A stretch of DNA of 64,000 bases from Margaritifera margaritifera (GCA_029931535.1 JAQPZY010000700.1:1-64000); one strand, 5' to 3'; counted from the first letter of the stretch, positions 48,067 to 60,060 are shown. Translations and numbers: made by a program. The notes: generated by a model not told the origin, from the sequence alone.

Positions 48067-48239
48067 TGATGGGCAAATCTAAGACTTTTTTTTATGGGGT
48101 TCAGGTTTAAAACTGGAGTGGTTCATTTTGCTTTTAATAGCAATTTGTCTCTGTTTTTAACATTGAAAACATGTTTTTAACATGGAAAATGGGTTTGGTC
48201 GAACCCCACGCCCCACCACCTCACATAAATCCGCCCCTG
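48067..48239. mobile_element. hAT-type MITE, degenerate
   Basis: The right end reads, reversed, caggggcggatttatgtg, the familiar CAGGGGCGGAT end of hAT-Tip100-like MITEs. The left end (tgggcaaatctaagac, then a T run and atggggttcagg) is a decayed match. No target duplication could be found. Confidence 0.5.
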
Positions 48240-51200
48240 TATCTCATCATAGGTTCACTACATTATTCACATATGCACTGACTAAACGGTGATACAGATC
48301 AGAAACTTTTGGTATAATTATATAATGATAATTCCATGGTTAAAGTTTCAAGTCCAATTCACTAAAATGTATTAAATTAAATTTAATGTTTTTTCCTTCT
48401 CTCTTATCAGCATCACATCCTTATCAGAAATACTTTTTACACATATTGGATGTGAAAGGTGTTGTTATCCTGTTAACTTGAGCGAAATATAATACAAAAT
48501 TAAATAAAAGAAAAATAATGCTTCAGAAATTTGAAGCTGAAATAACACATTCTTTACATGTAAATGGGGGTGGGGGGCATGAGGCACATGTGCCCTTATA
48601 CATGTACGTTTTATTGAGAATTCTGGCCTTTTTGTGGATCATGTAAACATATAGTTATCGCAATGTACTGTTATACAAACAAATTACTGAAATTATATCT
48701 ACTTCAAGTAGAAATACATACAGCATTTCCTGCTCCTAGATTACGGTTCATATACGTATACTTTAGCTCATGTACATTACCATGAAAGTTTTGCAAACAT
48801 ACCTCAATATAGCGGTATACATGTATATTATCGTGATTGTTCTTGTATACATCAGTCAGATTTAGCTTTTATGATAAGAAAAAAAGACTTCTTTGATTCA
48901 GCTGTATACAATAAATTTTAAAAAGTAAAAATTAAATCTGATATTGTAGGAGTGTATGATGAATTACTGGTAGACCCATGGTGACTAAACTCCCCAAGAA
49001 CAAATATTTCAATTGTGCTCAAATTTTTCAAAGACGTATGCTATTAGTCTCTGAATTTTTTTACAAAGAAAGAAAACAAGTGAGCTAGAAGGAAAAAAGA
49101 AAGACGGAACGAATTAAGCAAAGATAGAGAAAGAAGGAAATCAGGAAAAATGTTGAGAATATGAAAAAAGTACTGACTAAATGGAAGAAAGGACAAGAAA
49201 TATTTTATAATTTACCAGTGAGTCGGGCAAAAATTATATAAATGTTTTGTTTTGCTTTATTTGTATTTCAGCAAGCTTGCACATTTAAGTTACGTTGAGA
49301 AACACTAAACATGAGTATGAAAACTTGTATTTTTGATGTCATGACTGGTACATATACCATGTACAAATTCTTAGAAAAAAACTTTTTTATTTATTTCCTA
49401 TTGGCTCAAGATTAACTTGTCTAATTTAACTCTAATGTGGTTAATTGGAGGAAAGAAATGGTATTATTTATTTGATTACCATGTAGACTGTTCTTTGTTA
49501 TGCTTCTTATCAACAGTGATGATGATGATGGTTTGTAGTAGTTGTGGTAGTAGTAATAAACTTAATGGAGACAAATATTTTAACTGAACATAAAAAACAC
49601 ATCAACGTTGTTACAAGTTGTTAATGAAAATTAAAATCAATGCACACATGCTTACAATTAGACAACAAAAACATTTGATATAACATTTTTTAAGCCAATG
49701 ATATTATAACTTGATTTCAAGCGTTCCCACTTGATTAAAAACAAAAAAAATCTCAATGAACTAAAATCTATGTTAATATTTTCCAGTGTATTTCTTATCA
49801 AAATGTGAATGGCTTACAGTTAAATAAAAGATAAAATGTACAAGCACAGATGAGTGGCTAGAATCTCTTGCCTATCGTAAAAATCCTGCAGAATATCTGC
49901 ATGAAACCGTTTATTCAGTTTTCTTGTGTTCCCGATCTAATTTAGCAAAAATCTGTTCTGAATGGTGGGCTACCCATGAATAAATACATACACAATCTTG
50001 CTTTTTGTGTTAGAAAGAAAATATATAATAAATATTTGTCTCTGTTTGCATGCCTGATTTCAATCCTGTTAGATCTTCTTGATGCCATCATCAGTGAGTG
50101 CGCGAGAAGACCGCAAAGCAGAGAATGAGAATTTTACCACATAAACGGTGAGGCACTTTTCACACTGATACACATGCAGTTTTGAATCGAGAAGGACGTG
50201 TGTATTTTTGTATATAATGTGATGTGAAAAAATACAGACCAAGCAGGGATATGCTCAGATACACTTATTTCAACGTTTTTATCACTAAGTAAGGTCGCAG
50301 CAGTCCATTTTAGCCACTATTACATAATGGGGACATACCCGTTTTGAGGTGTCCCCGGTCTGTTGGTGTGTATTCTCACTGATGTCCCAGTTTCGGACCT
50401 TTTACAAATGCAGACACACACACACACAAACACATACGTAAATACCCAGAGACATATAATATATACATATACAAATAAACAAAAAGTTGGCCTTAACCTG
50501 TTTTAAACATTATCTAGATTGCATCCAATTCATACATCTGTGATGAAAGGAAGGTACTGATGATGTTCTTTGACATCATTAGTAAGTCAGTTCCAAATGA
50601 TTGAACCAGAAAAAGCCAAACTTTTTTATGCAGTTTGGTTTTGGAAGAGGGAGATTATTAGATGGCATGAAGCATAGTACTGGTAGATTTGAATTTGTAT
50701 TAGTATTATTGAAGGAATTTTTATTGTAATTGGATAGTCAGTTTATTTTCATTTATTACTTATCTGTTCATATTTATGTTGCCAAAAATTAACCAGCTTA
50801 ATTAAAACGGAGAATAATTATGTTGATTTAAATCAATAGCAGAATTTTTGGGGAAGTAAAAAATATGTTATTGTTTTTTATGACAAAAGAATCTGCTCTT
50901 TAAAATATAATGCCTCAAATAAGGAAACTCTCATGAAAATACTTTCCTATCAGTTTAGATTGAAAGCTTTGGTCTTTAAATTTTTACTAACTTTAAATAT
51001 CTTTCTGACAGCAGTAAATATCAAAAGTTCACATAGAATTTAATGTTAATTGATGTTGCATAGGAAGTAAAGATATCTTATGGACAATTCATACATGTTG
51101 CTATCATATGTTTAATTATATCTGTTGTTATGACTTGGACACAATTTAATACTCTGATGCAGTACTAGCCTAAGCCTTTTAACCATTAATCATCAATTTT

Positions 51201-51253
51201 GGCATTTCTAGACTAGAATGGGGAATAAAGAGGAGACCTGCTGAGCTTGCCTA
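48240..51253. other. Unassigned AT-rich sequence
   Basis: Purine-rich patch at 49060-49200. A fragment at 50320-50420 (aatggggacataccc, aggtgtccccgg) echoes the 40 kb degenerate repeat. No coding region recognised. Confidence 0.45.
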
Positions 51254-51472
51254 CCGTATATACTTGCGTATAAGCTTATACCAATTGCAAACTGCATAGA
51301 CCCAGATCTGCCGTCGCATAATGCGCCGGCAGATCTGGATCTATGCAGTTTGTAAGGACTAATCAGTAGAACAAACAACATAGACCCTGATCTGCCGGCG
51401 CATTATGCGATGGCAGATCAGGGTCTATGTTGTTTGCATTTGGACCTGGATTATATGCGAGTATATATGTTT
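51254..51472 (+). mobile_element. Double-hairpin MITE, copy 2 (best preserved)
   Basis: The outer ends 'cgtatatacttgcgtataag' and, reversed, 'catatatactcgcatataat' form an inverted repeat. Inside are two independent near-perfect palindromes of 65 bases: 51288-51352 (arms caaactgcatagacccagat) and 51372-51436 (arms caaacaacatagaccctgat), both centred on cgcataatgcg or its complement. Each could form a long RNA or DNA hairpin. The two arms differ by a matched set of substitutions, so each palindrome is internally consistent. Confidence 0.92.
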
Positions 51473-52575
51473 GGTTGCCGTTCACCAGCAGTTTGTTAAG
51501 CAAACATTTGGGAAAATGTCTGTAGGTGTATATATGTAACTGTAAAAGGCTTCATTGAAGAATGTTTTTTTTTTAAAAAAAAAAAAAAGAGCTTCTTTAA
51601 ATAAAGTCATTATTATTTTTACAGTATACTCTGCCCTATGTCTGCATTTAATACACAATTAAAAGTCTGCAATCTCATGGGATGCATTAAACTTCAGAAA
51701 CTGTTCTATACAATCAAAGACCATCCTCAATCGTATCTGAAGATTAAAGTCTCTGTTTGGAACTTTCTAGGATTTGTTACATGACATTGTCAGGGTCTGT
51801 TCTATAACTGAAAATTTAGGGGGGAAATCCCCCCTCCATTTGAAACAAGAAAATTGGTATCATAAATGTAAACTGGAATGGTAGATGGCTAATTCTAAAA
51901 TCCCTTAACCGATAAACAGAAGTAACTTTATTCCATACCCCACCACCACCACCAAATTCCTAACTGTAAACATCTGTAAATTATACTCGGAATATGTTCT
52001 AAAAGGATGAAAATGAAGACTTACATGGTATTCACACTTTTTTGTGCTTCAAGCACAGTTTTGCATCCTTTATATATGTATGTAGTCCAAGAGTATGTAT
52101 GTTTTTAAATGGTTTATCAGCACATCAACATTCTGGCCAAACAGTGCCAAGGAAGTTTAGGTATCCCCAAAAGGCACACAAAATAAAGATAAGGCCAACA
52201 AAAAGGAGTAAAATCTTTGAAATACAAAGTCCAATTTATTTATATGAACCAGACTTTTTTTTAATAATTCTGAGGTCAATCACAGGATGCATACCAGGGC
52301 AAAAAGGTTACCTTCATTAGTTGCCACTTGTCACATTAGGGTGCATTGGGCCTATACTACATCCTGAAGCCTACAGGGGAAACTGTAGTCCAACATATGG
52401 CTGTAAATTTAGTTAGCTCTTTGTCATGGTGATACTTAATCTGAACTATAATGTACAATGACATATGCAAAAACGGGAGTGCTAGATCTATGTGAAAAAT
52501 TCACATAACTGTTTGAAGTGAATAAAATCCCTTGGTAGGTAATACAATCAACATCTAACTTGTTTTGGATGTGAT
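51473..52575. other. Unassigned sequence
   Basis: T-run followed by A-run at about 51566-51589. The open frame 52042-52320 has no recognisable content. Confidence 0.45.
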
Positions 52576-52580
52576 ATCTG

Positions 52581-54197
52581 CAGAGCTGAGCAAATTTGTT
52601 TTTCATCCACTTGTCCTTTCAGAAAATTAACTTGTCCCACCTACCTTTTCACTTGTCCCAAATTTAAATCACTTGTCAAGATTTGATGAGTTGTTTGCAC
52701 TTGAATCCATAGAAAGAACAAGTGAAATAATGTACAACATATTTATTTCTGAAAAGTATTTAAGTTTTCAAAAACATTGATATTATACATTTTGTTACAT
52801 CAGGGGTTTTCAGTTTTCCATTGTCCAGGTATCTTGTATGCACAATTTCTTACTCCAATACGGTAGCATCAGTATTTCCATCATCAAGAATGGAAAGGAA
52901 TTTACTTTAATTCAGACTTTCCCTAACTACACAGGCCTTGTGATGTCCAGAACTATCACGAGACTTGATTGGTTTAATCCTGAATTTGTATTTGTCAGTT
53001 CCATTGACACTTACACTGGTTGAATTCCCAACCTGTGCCAGTTTGGCATATTGTAAATGCAATAACTGCAAAACATTTTTGCTTCAGAGTCAATGAATTC
53101 AAGTCAAGGATAACTATGAACCCAATGTGGCTGAAAATTTATAAGTCTCTTAGTAGTGTCATATTTGACATTTTTTGTTGCTTCGGAGTCTGGCTTATGT
53201 CTCTTGGGAGAAATAGTTACCTCACAGTCAGTGGCAGTCTTATGTTTTACCCCTCCACTTTCACATTAAGTATCCTTCTCCGCAGTGGTGGAGCGAGGGG
53301 GTCAGGGCAATTGCCCCGGGGCACTGGGCAAGGGGAGGCACTGTCAGAAGTTTTTGGGTTTTTTTTGCCCCCGCCCCCATTTGGCAAATGTATGGGCGTC
53401 ACTAAAGAAAATTTCCCCCAGGCTCCTCAAACCCTCGCACCACCACTGCTTCTCCGACTCTTACTTATTAACTTCCTTGAAACAATAATATACATGTAGT
53501 AAACTCATTTTATCTACATAGTAAATATCACCATGCTTGACAACTACTTATACCGTGATCATAACATACATTTTACATCAACAGAGACAGCTCCTTAAAT
53601 TGGCATAATTGTTTTGCTTCAAACTCAGTAACAGACATGGAAGTTAATCCTCAGTATAATCAATTAAAAATTGAAAAATCATCACTGGCATTTAATCAGT
53701 TCATAATGGGAACCGATACCAATGTCGGTAAAGTGCCTTTCATTAATTTAATTGGATTGATTCAATAGAGTAAAATCATAGGGTGAGTCATTCATGCAGA
53801 TCTAGGTTAAGGAAGCTGTTTAAAACACTGCTAATTAAGCATACCAGCTTTGTTTTTTGATTGGCGAATAATTTAGTCACTTAGCCCAATATGCAGTCAA
53901 GCGGTAATAAAACATGCTCAGAGGCAAGAGTTATCAATGACAACCGCTCGATGTGATACTGGATGTAAATAAATATATGGAGAGGGGTAGAATCAAGCAT
54001 TCAGTATACCCAGAGGGCATGAACTGACACATAAAGGTAGATAAAGTGATTATGGCATGAAAATAGGCACTTGCTTGACTATTTTTAAAATAGGCAAAAA
54101 GCACTTGTTCCGGAGTAGCTACTTTGAAATATTGTACTTGCCTGACTTCAAAAATGAATAGTCTGGGACATTGGGCTATGGGATTTGCTCAGCCCTG
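52581..54197 (-). mobile_element. Non-autonomous TIR element E, copy 2 (reversed)
   Basis: The ends cagagctgagcaaat (one change from copy 1) and atttgctcagccctg bound 1,617 bases. ATCTG flanks it (52576-52580, and 54199-54203 one base away). The interior matches copy 1 (2054-3301) reversed, for example 'ttttcagttttccattgtcc' near 52807. It also contains a nested MITE at 53283-53448. Open frames within (52838-53023, 53020-53499) have no recognisable domain, and the longer one runs into the nested MITE. Confidence 0.88.
53275..53456. mobile_element. hAT MITE nested in element E
   Basis: MITE 53283-53448 (166 bases) with ends cagtggtggagcgaggg and, reversed, cagtggtggtgcgaggg. It is flanked by a perfect 8-base duplication CTTCTCCG (53275-53282, 53449-53456). 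The GC-rich interior contrasts with the AT-rich host. The 8-base duplication and CAGTGG start are classic hAT features. Confidence 0.95.
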
Positions 54198-54284
54198 GAT
54201 CTGCATGAGGTGGGGCCAGTTTGAGCAGTTGTGAATTTTTGTTTGTGGCTGTCGTTCTAGAGACATTAATTTGTGATATTCTTT

Positions 54285-54510
54285 TTATTTTCAACTCTGC
54301 TGGTCATATACCAGGAGAGCTTATGGGATGGCCTGTTGTCCTTCATGCATCACCCATCCGTTTGTCACTAATTTTCCTGAATGGATGGTCATATCCACAT
54401 GGGGTTATCACCAAAAGTTTTCTAATGGTGTCCAGTTTACCCTGAATGAAAATGGTGCCGATCTTACATCCAGTTTAGCTGCCACAGTGGTAAATGTGAA
54501 AATCTAGTCG
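54285..54510 (-). repeat. Repeat A fragment with end module, reversed
   Basis: On the minus strand the closing block (ggccatcccataagctctcc, then tggtatatgaccagcagag) lies at about 54293-54340. One unit of repeat A follows on its plus-strand right side (gaatggatggtcatatcc, ccctgaatgaaaatggtgcc). Confidence 0.8.
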
Positions 54511-54884
54511 CTCAAGAATGTCAGAGATGGTTTTAACACTCGGCAGTTAAAAAGAAGAAAAGATCTTACCTTGAATTCCTGGAAATTCTTTTCGGCCAGT
54601 AGAGTGTCAGTCCCTTTAAGGGACTTTTGTTTAAATGTCAGTTTGAAATTTATGAATTCAGGGCACATATACTTTATTATTATGCCAATTCCATAGTACA
54701 TGTAGTTAGATCCTTGACTAATGAAAACAAAGACCAAAATGGTACTGGGAGTAGTGGGAGAGGAGGGGGAATGAGGAATCTGAAATTAATGTGGAGAAAA
54801 ATTATCATCAAAATATTTGTTATAAAAAGCTTCCAATAATCAATTTCTAGATTTCCATTTTGATTCCATCCATACAAGTCTAGA
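54511..54884. other. Unassigned sequence
   Basis: Nothing recognised. Confidence 0.4.
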
Positions 54885-55780
54885 TGGGTCATTGACCTTC
54901 TCTGGACAGGTGCATTATGTTATGATGTCCATCCATCTGTTATCAAGTTTGTTTCTGAACGATATATTTAGTTGTCCACCACTTACAGTTGCCAAATTTT
55001 GTGGATTGCTTTTACTTGGGGTAAGGAAGAACCTTATTGATATTTAGCTTAAAAGCTGAAAGGTTAAGGTCACTGTGACTGAAAGACAGAAAATGGCTTC
55101 CAGACAATAACAAGAGTTCTCCACCATCTACAATTACCAAACACTGTGGATAGCTTGCATTTGGGGCATGGAAGAACCCAATTGATTTTGGAGTCAAAAG
55201 ATCAAGATGCAAGTTTGTTATGACCTAATGAAGAACAATGGTTTCTGCACAATAACATTATTTCAACATGATATACCTCGACCAAACTTTGTGGATGGTT
55301 TGCACTTGAGGTAAGAACAGAGGCTATTGATTTTGGAGTTGAAAAGTCAAAGGTCAAGGTCACTCCCTGAAAGAAGATAAATGGTTTCGACATCACAAAC
55401 GTGGTCTAAACTTTATGGATTACTTAGGGTAAGGAAGAACACTATTGATCTTGAAGTCAAAAGGTCAAAGGTCAAGTTTGCTTTGAATGAAAGAAAAAAA
55501 TGGCTTACACACAATGACGTTAGTTCTACATGCTGTACCTCAACCAAACATTGTGGATGGTGTGCACTTGGGGTAAGGAAAGCTCAATTGAGTTGGGGGG
55601 GTCAAAAGGTCACCAAGTAACAAAAAAAAATGGTTTCTGCAAAACAGCAATAATTCTACATCATAGATCTGGCCCAAACTTTGTGGATGACTTGCACTTA
55701 AGGTAAGGAAGAACTTTATTGATTTTGGGAGTCAAAGGTCAAGGTCACTCTGAAAGAAAGAGAAAAAAATGGTTTCTGTG
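54885..55780 (-). repeat. Satellite-like repeat C array, reversed
   Basis: About six units with 'ccaaactttgtggatgg', 'ttgcacttggggtaagg', 'ctattgattttggagtc' and 'aaaaggtcaaggtcact'. These are the reverse complement of the boxes at 31890-32900. Confidence 0.88.
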
Positions 55781-55868
55781 AAAAAAGTTCAGTTGTCTGC
55801 ATAGAGAACTATTAAACATAAGGCAGGCATATAATATGCCATTCACAGTACTCTTATTTTTTCACAAG

Positions 55869-56598
55869 TGTTACAACTCTAGGCCTTAAAAATATGTAAC
55901 CGAAAAAGAAAGTGAAAGCAACAATGTAAGTAAAATCAACAAGCAATTTATTTCTAGACAGTTAAAGTCAAAATACAAAAGATACTTACAATATTGTGAA
56001 TTAAAATCCAAATAATCCAAAATTCCTGTGTCCTAATCACAAATCCAAAATGTAGAATGATCCAAATTAATTCCAATAGCCTTGAATGTCCTGATGTGCC
56101 AGTATTATTGAATATCTGATGTGCCAGTAGTCTTGAATGTCCTGATATGCCCAAATGATGTAATGCAGAAAATCTTTGAATGAATTCAAAAAAATCCCAA
56201 AGTCATGTGTCAATCCAAATTGAGAATGAGCACTTTAGTAATTCCAATGAATATTTTATATAAATAATTCCTCTCTCAGAATTTGCTCTGATTTTCACAA
56301 CTATAAACATCTGATCATTAAATCAAATTTCTTAAAGTCTGATAGTTAACATAGGAATGAAATATTGCTTACCAAACTTGCTATATATAAACACAGGACA
56401 CCTGACAATTGTCTAGAAAATCAAAATGGCTTACCTGACAAATATCAGTAATTCTAGTGGAAAAACCAGTATAATTATAAACAAAAGCAACCTGACCTTG
56501 AATTCTAAATAAACAACTTGTTTACATCCTACAATCAAGGGCAAAGTTAATTATACTGTATATGACAAAAGTTAAATATGTAAACATTACACATAACA
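55869..56598 (-). repeat. Solo LTR related to the Gmr1-like element
   Basis: On the minus strand it runs from tgttatgtgtaatg (56598) to gagttgtaaca (55869), 730 bases. It shares collinear blocks with the LTRs at 6316 and 17773, including gagaggaattatt, aataaattgcttgttgattt and ttggtttcactttctttc-like sequence. No internal region adjoins it. The flanks CAAG and GAAG agree at three of four bases, compatible with an old 4-base duplication. It was probably left by LTR-LTR recombination. Confidence 0.85.
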
Positions 56599-57059
56599 GA
56601 AGTTAAAATCTAAGGTTCCACTAATGATTAATATGTTTACAAAAGTTTAGCCCATGGAATGCTTCTAAATAGATTGCAGGTTCCTGATGTTCATACCGAG
56701 TCATGTAGTTTGCTGCTTCAGGGACAAAAGGCCTGTTTGACTCTGCACGTTGAGCTGTTCTTCATTTAGGTTCATGCAAGATTTTTACATCGGAATATTA
56801 TGTTACAGTTAGAGATGCAAGTTTCCTACGTAAGACATAAGCCCTTCAGTATTAGCACCATCTGTCTGATATTTTTTAATCTAAATATCTTGACTATTTG
56901 CACCTGGTCTAAACTGCTTACTTTACTTTCGACAGTACATGTACTTAGACTTTACTGTTGTCTAGAAAGAGTAAAGCTCATGCTTCTGTGGTCATTTGTG
57001 AAAATTTGAAGAATATGATTATTATTGCTACATTTTTTATATTTTTTTATTCATAAAAG
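56599..57059. other. Unassigned AT-rich sequence
   Basis: No supported feature. Confidence 0.4.
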
Positions 57060-57440
57060 TCAGAAACAACCTTGTTTTCCACTTTTTTCCAGTGGGAATT
57101 AGCTTACTTTCCTGAAACTCCTTCAATGCTGGTGCACATAATACTTCATTTGGGAGATTCTTCCAATCAATAGCAAAACTGTTTTCCTATATCTGGTCTA
57201 AAAAGTGACTTTTTCACAATTTTTCTGAATGTCGTTTGGTTTTGTCACTCTCAAACTTTGAAAAGAATTTTTCAAGCTACAGTTTTTCTATTTTACTTTA
57301 TAATTCTGTACACCTGAATCATGTTACTTAGCTTAAGTTTGTTATCATTACCATGTGTGACCCATTTACTGGTCATGTCCAAAAGGTCATTGACTGATTC
57401 AGGTTAAATGTTGACAATGGAGATTATTTGAACTACAGAA
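57060..57440 (-). pseudogene. LINE 3' coding relic, minus strand
   Basis: Minus-strand translation gives, over broken frames, QVYRIIK, LEKFFSKFESDKTKRHSEKL, and then SFAIDWKNLPNEVLCAPALKEFQ. This is the pattern of the C-terminal end of LINE reverse transcriptases of the CR1/Jockey kind (…DWN.LP..V..APS...F). Several stops. Confidence 0.65.
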
Positions 57441-57549
57441 GAGATTTTGTTTTGATAAGCATACTCCTGTAGTATTGCAGTCACATGCAAAACATTCTTA
57501 CTTATGTTATTTGAAATTGTAAGAGGATCATTGTTGTAACTAATCTTAT

Positions 57550-58080
57550 TTTTTGGTTGTGTGCATATCATGCAAAGGCAAAAAGGACAATTTGTGTGTG
57601 CATATCATGCAAAGGCAAAAAGGACAATTTGTGTGTGCATATGCAAAGGCAAAAAGGGCAATTTGTGTATGTGTGTGTGTGTGTGCATATCATGCAAAGA
57701 CAAAAAGGCCAATTTGTGTGTGCATATCATGCAATCACAAAAAGGACAATTTGTGTGTGTGTACATATCATGCAAAGACAAAAAGGACAATTTGTGTGTG
57801 TGTGTGTACGCATATCATGCAAATGCAACAAGGACAATTGTTGTGTGTGCTTATCAAGCAAAGGCAGAAAGAACAATTTTTGTGTGTACATATGCAAAGG
57901 CAAAAAGGACAATTTTTGTGTGTATAACATGCAAAATCAAAAAAGATCATTTTTGTGTGTGTGCATATCATGCAAAGGCACATGGAACAATTTCTGTGTG
58001 TGTAAATATGCAAAAGGCAAAAATGACAATTTTTGTGTGTGTGCATATCATGCAAAGATAGAAAGGACCATTTTTGTGCA
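57550..58080 (+). repeat. Minisatellite, 'gcatatcatgcaaaggcaaa' units
   Basis: About eleven units of 35-55 bases built from gtgtgtgcatatcatgcaaa and ggcaaaaaggacaatttttg, with variable GT runs between them. All three forward frames stay open for 370-540 bases because the unit lacks stop codons. This explains the Cys-rich open frames here and argues against a gene. Confidence 0.92.
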
Positions 58081-58632
58081 GATTTTAAACCAATAACAGG
58101 GAATATTTGACACTGAATTGATCATTCAAAATTGTAGAAACCTTAAACTTGGGAGATTTATTTAATAGCTTTTCTCAGTACTATTACATAATTCTTGATC
58201 TATGGTTTCCCCCATATTTTTATGTAACCTATATATAGTAGGCTATTATTGTGTCATATGGAACAATTTGATTGCACTTCCTTCTTCATTATATATAGAA
58301 AATAGAATCCTCCTTTACTTTTCAAAAGCAGTTTACCCTAGATTTCCAGCGATTACAGCACACCCCACCATATGCCACCCACTTAAAATAAAACAAAAAA
58401 AACCTTAAAAAAGGAATCCTTTCAGAGGCAGAATCAAGAATCACTCATAACAATTGATCAAATTTACCTCATTAGAAAAGTCTGTTTATTTGTTTTAGGA
58501 GTTGCAGTTGGTGTTATTAAGAGTTACTCCTGAGTATATGTGCCAATTAGGTTTTGGTAAAGGGTAAAATCTTTACATTACTAAGTACATTTTTTTTTAT
58601 ATAAACACTTTTTAAAAAACTTTGAAATGTTC
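58081..58632. other. Unassigned sequence
   Basis: No supported feature. Confidence 0.4.
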
Positions 58633-58866
58633 TTGTTATGAATATCATCATGGAATGCATGGCAATGCATGAATATCATCATGGAATGCATGGTAATGCA
58701 TGAATATCATCATGGAATGCATGAATATCATCATGGATTGCATGGCAATGCATGAATATCATCATGGAATGCATGGTAATGCATGAATATCATCATGGAA
58801 TGCATGAATATCATCATGGAATGCATGGTAATGCATGAATATCATCATGGAATGCATGGTAATGCA
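58633..58866 (+). repeat. Minisatellite, 31- and 21-base units
   Basis: About eight copies of atgaatatcatcatggaatg continued by catggtaatgc in the long form. Two short units lack the catggtaatgc part, giving a regular mixed order. Units are nearly identical, implying recent or homogenised expansion. Confidence 0.95.
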
Positions 58867-59565
58867 ATAAGGTTGCCTCCATTAGTCATCTATTGACATG
58901 CTGGATTTTTATACTGTTGAATTACTTGTTTCGATGAATATTGAAAATGAATTGTTAGATGTTGTGATGTATTAGATAAAAATAACATTTTGAAACAATG
59001 TTATACCCATTAAATGAGTCAGAGAAATAAAATTAAGTCGGATTGATGAAACTAGACAGGTCATGAATATAGCATACAGTTTCTGATCATCTGATGCATC
59101 TGGGCACAATAGAAATCATGAGACCAGACATGAGACACACACCAAGATTTTCTCAAAAGTGCACAAGATATGGACACCTGTTAAGGTTTGGACAATTAGA
59201 TTAAAAAATGCTGGGACATAAAACCAGGGATTTTGTATGGGGTGAACATAGTAGAAAGTTTAGAAAATGCAAGTATATCCCCATGAAATTCAAAATCCTG
59301 TAATTTGGGTGTCCAAATGTAGATAGAGAGAAAGAGTCTGGAATGTACCACGGAGAATATGACAATTCATCCCTCCCCCAATCCAAGCCCCAGGGAGTCT
59401 GATTAAAATTGAGATCTCTGACATAATGGACATCTGACAGACACAGATACAAGATCATGTTATGTTAACCTTTTGATTCACCTATAAAATTTACAACTTT
59501 CATATTTATGAATATGAGAAGCTTCATTTGGAACAATTAATTTCTAACAACAACTCACCATAATG
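58867..59565. other. Dispersed repeat fragment and unassigned sequence
   Basis: 59200-59470 (minus strand) carries phrases shared with 35640-35710 and has the look of an old dispersed repeat. Nothing else recognised. Confidence 0.45.
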
Positions 59566-59798
59566 CATGGCTTGAAATTAACTTTTTTTCAGTACTAGCA
59601 GCATTTCGATAGTTGTACTATTTTAAACCAGAACAACTCGGGCTATTTTCAATGTCCAGTAGCATATTTCATATTTTGAAATAAAATAATTTTTACCAAA
59701 TATCTCTAGCAAGAAACATTTAGACCATTTTTTCAGCTAGCAATTTCTGACTTGTAACCAGAAATATTCTAGCTTGCTAGCATTGATTTCAAGCCCTG
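59566..59798. mobile_element. MITE with cagggcttgaaat ends
   Basis: The left end catggcttgaaattaa and the right end, reversed, cagggcttgaaatcaa are inverted with few mismatches, 233 bases apart. Both continue into 'ctagca' repeats (tactagcagc, cttgctagcat). No target duplication could be confirmed. The ends suggest hAT. Confidence 0.65.
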
Positions 59799-59939
59799 CC
59801 GGTGCTTTATCTGAGAGGTTACTAAAATTAAGTGGACTGGAAATTCCAAAAATCACCAGAACATAAACTTAGTGTCAGATCTACTTATAATATAGCTCAG
59901 TTTTAAGCCAATGTCAACCCCACCTGCCATCCCTTTGAC

Positions 59940-60060
59940 ACTCGTCCGCTTATTTACCCATGCATAGCACACAGCCATATAAACTGCAAACAGTAAAGAC
60001 ATGTCTGTTATTTCATTATGGACTGGCAGATCAGGGTCGATGCTAATTGCTTGAAATCAA
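59940..60060. mobile_element. Decayed double-hairpin MITE relic (weak)
   Basis: 'actcgtccgcttattta', 'aactgcaaacagtaaagac' and 'ggcagatcagggtcgatgc' recall the ends and one arm of the element at 51254, but the hairpin is no longer paired well. Confidence 0.4.

Noticed and set aside
53020..53499. 159-codon frame as a gene in element E
   Set aside because: Its last third runs through the nested hAT MITE, so the frame is accidental.
57553..58096. Open frames of 124-179 codons read as a Cys-rich protein
   Set aside because: They are three overlapping frames of one minisatellite that lacks stop codons; no splice or start context.
57550..58866. Regular repeats considered as a CRISPR array
   Set aside because: Units are contiguous with no unique spacers, in a eukaryotic setting.
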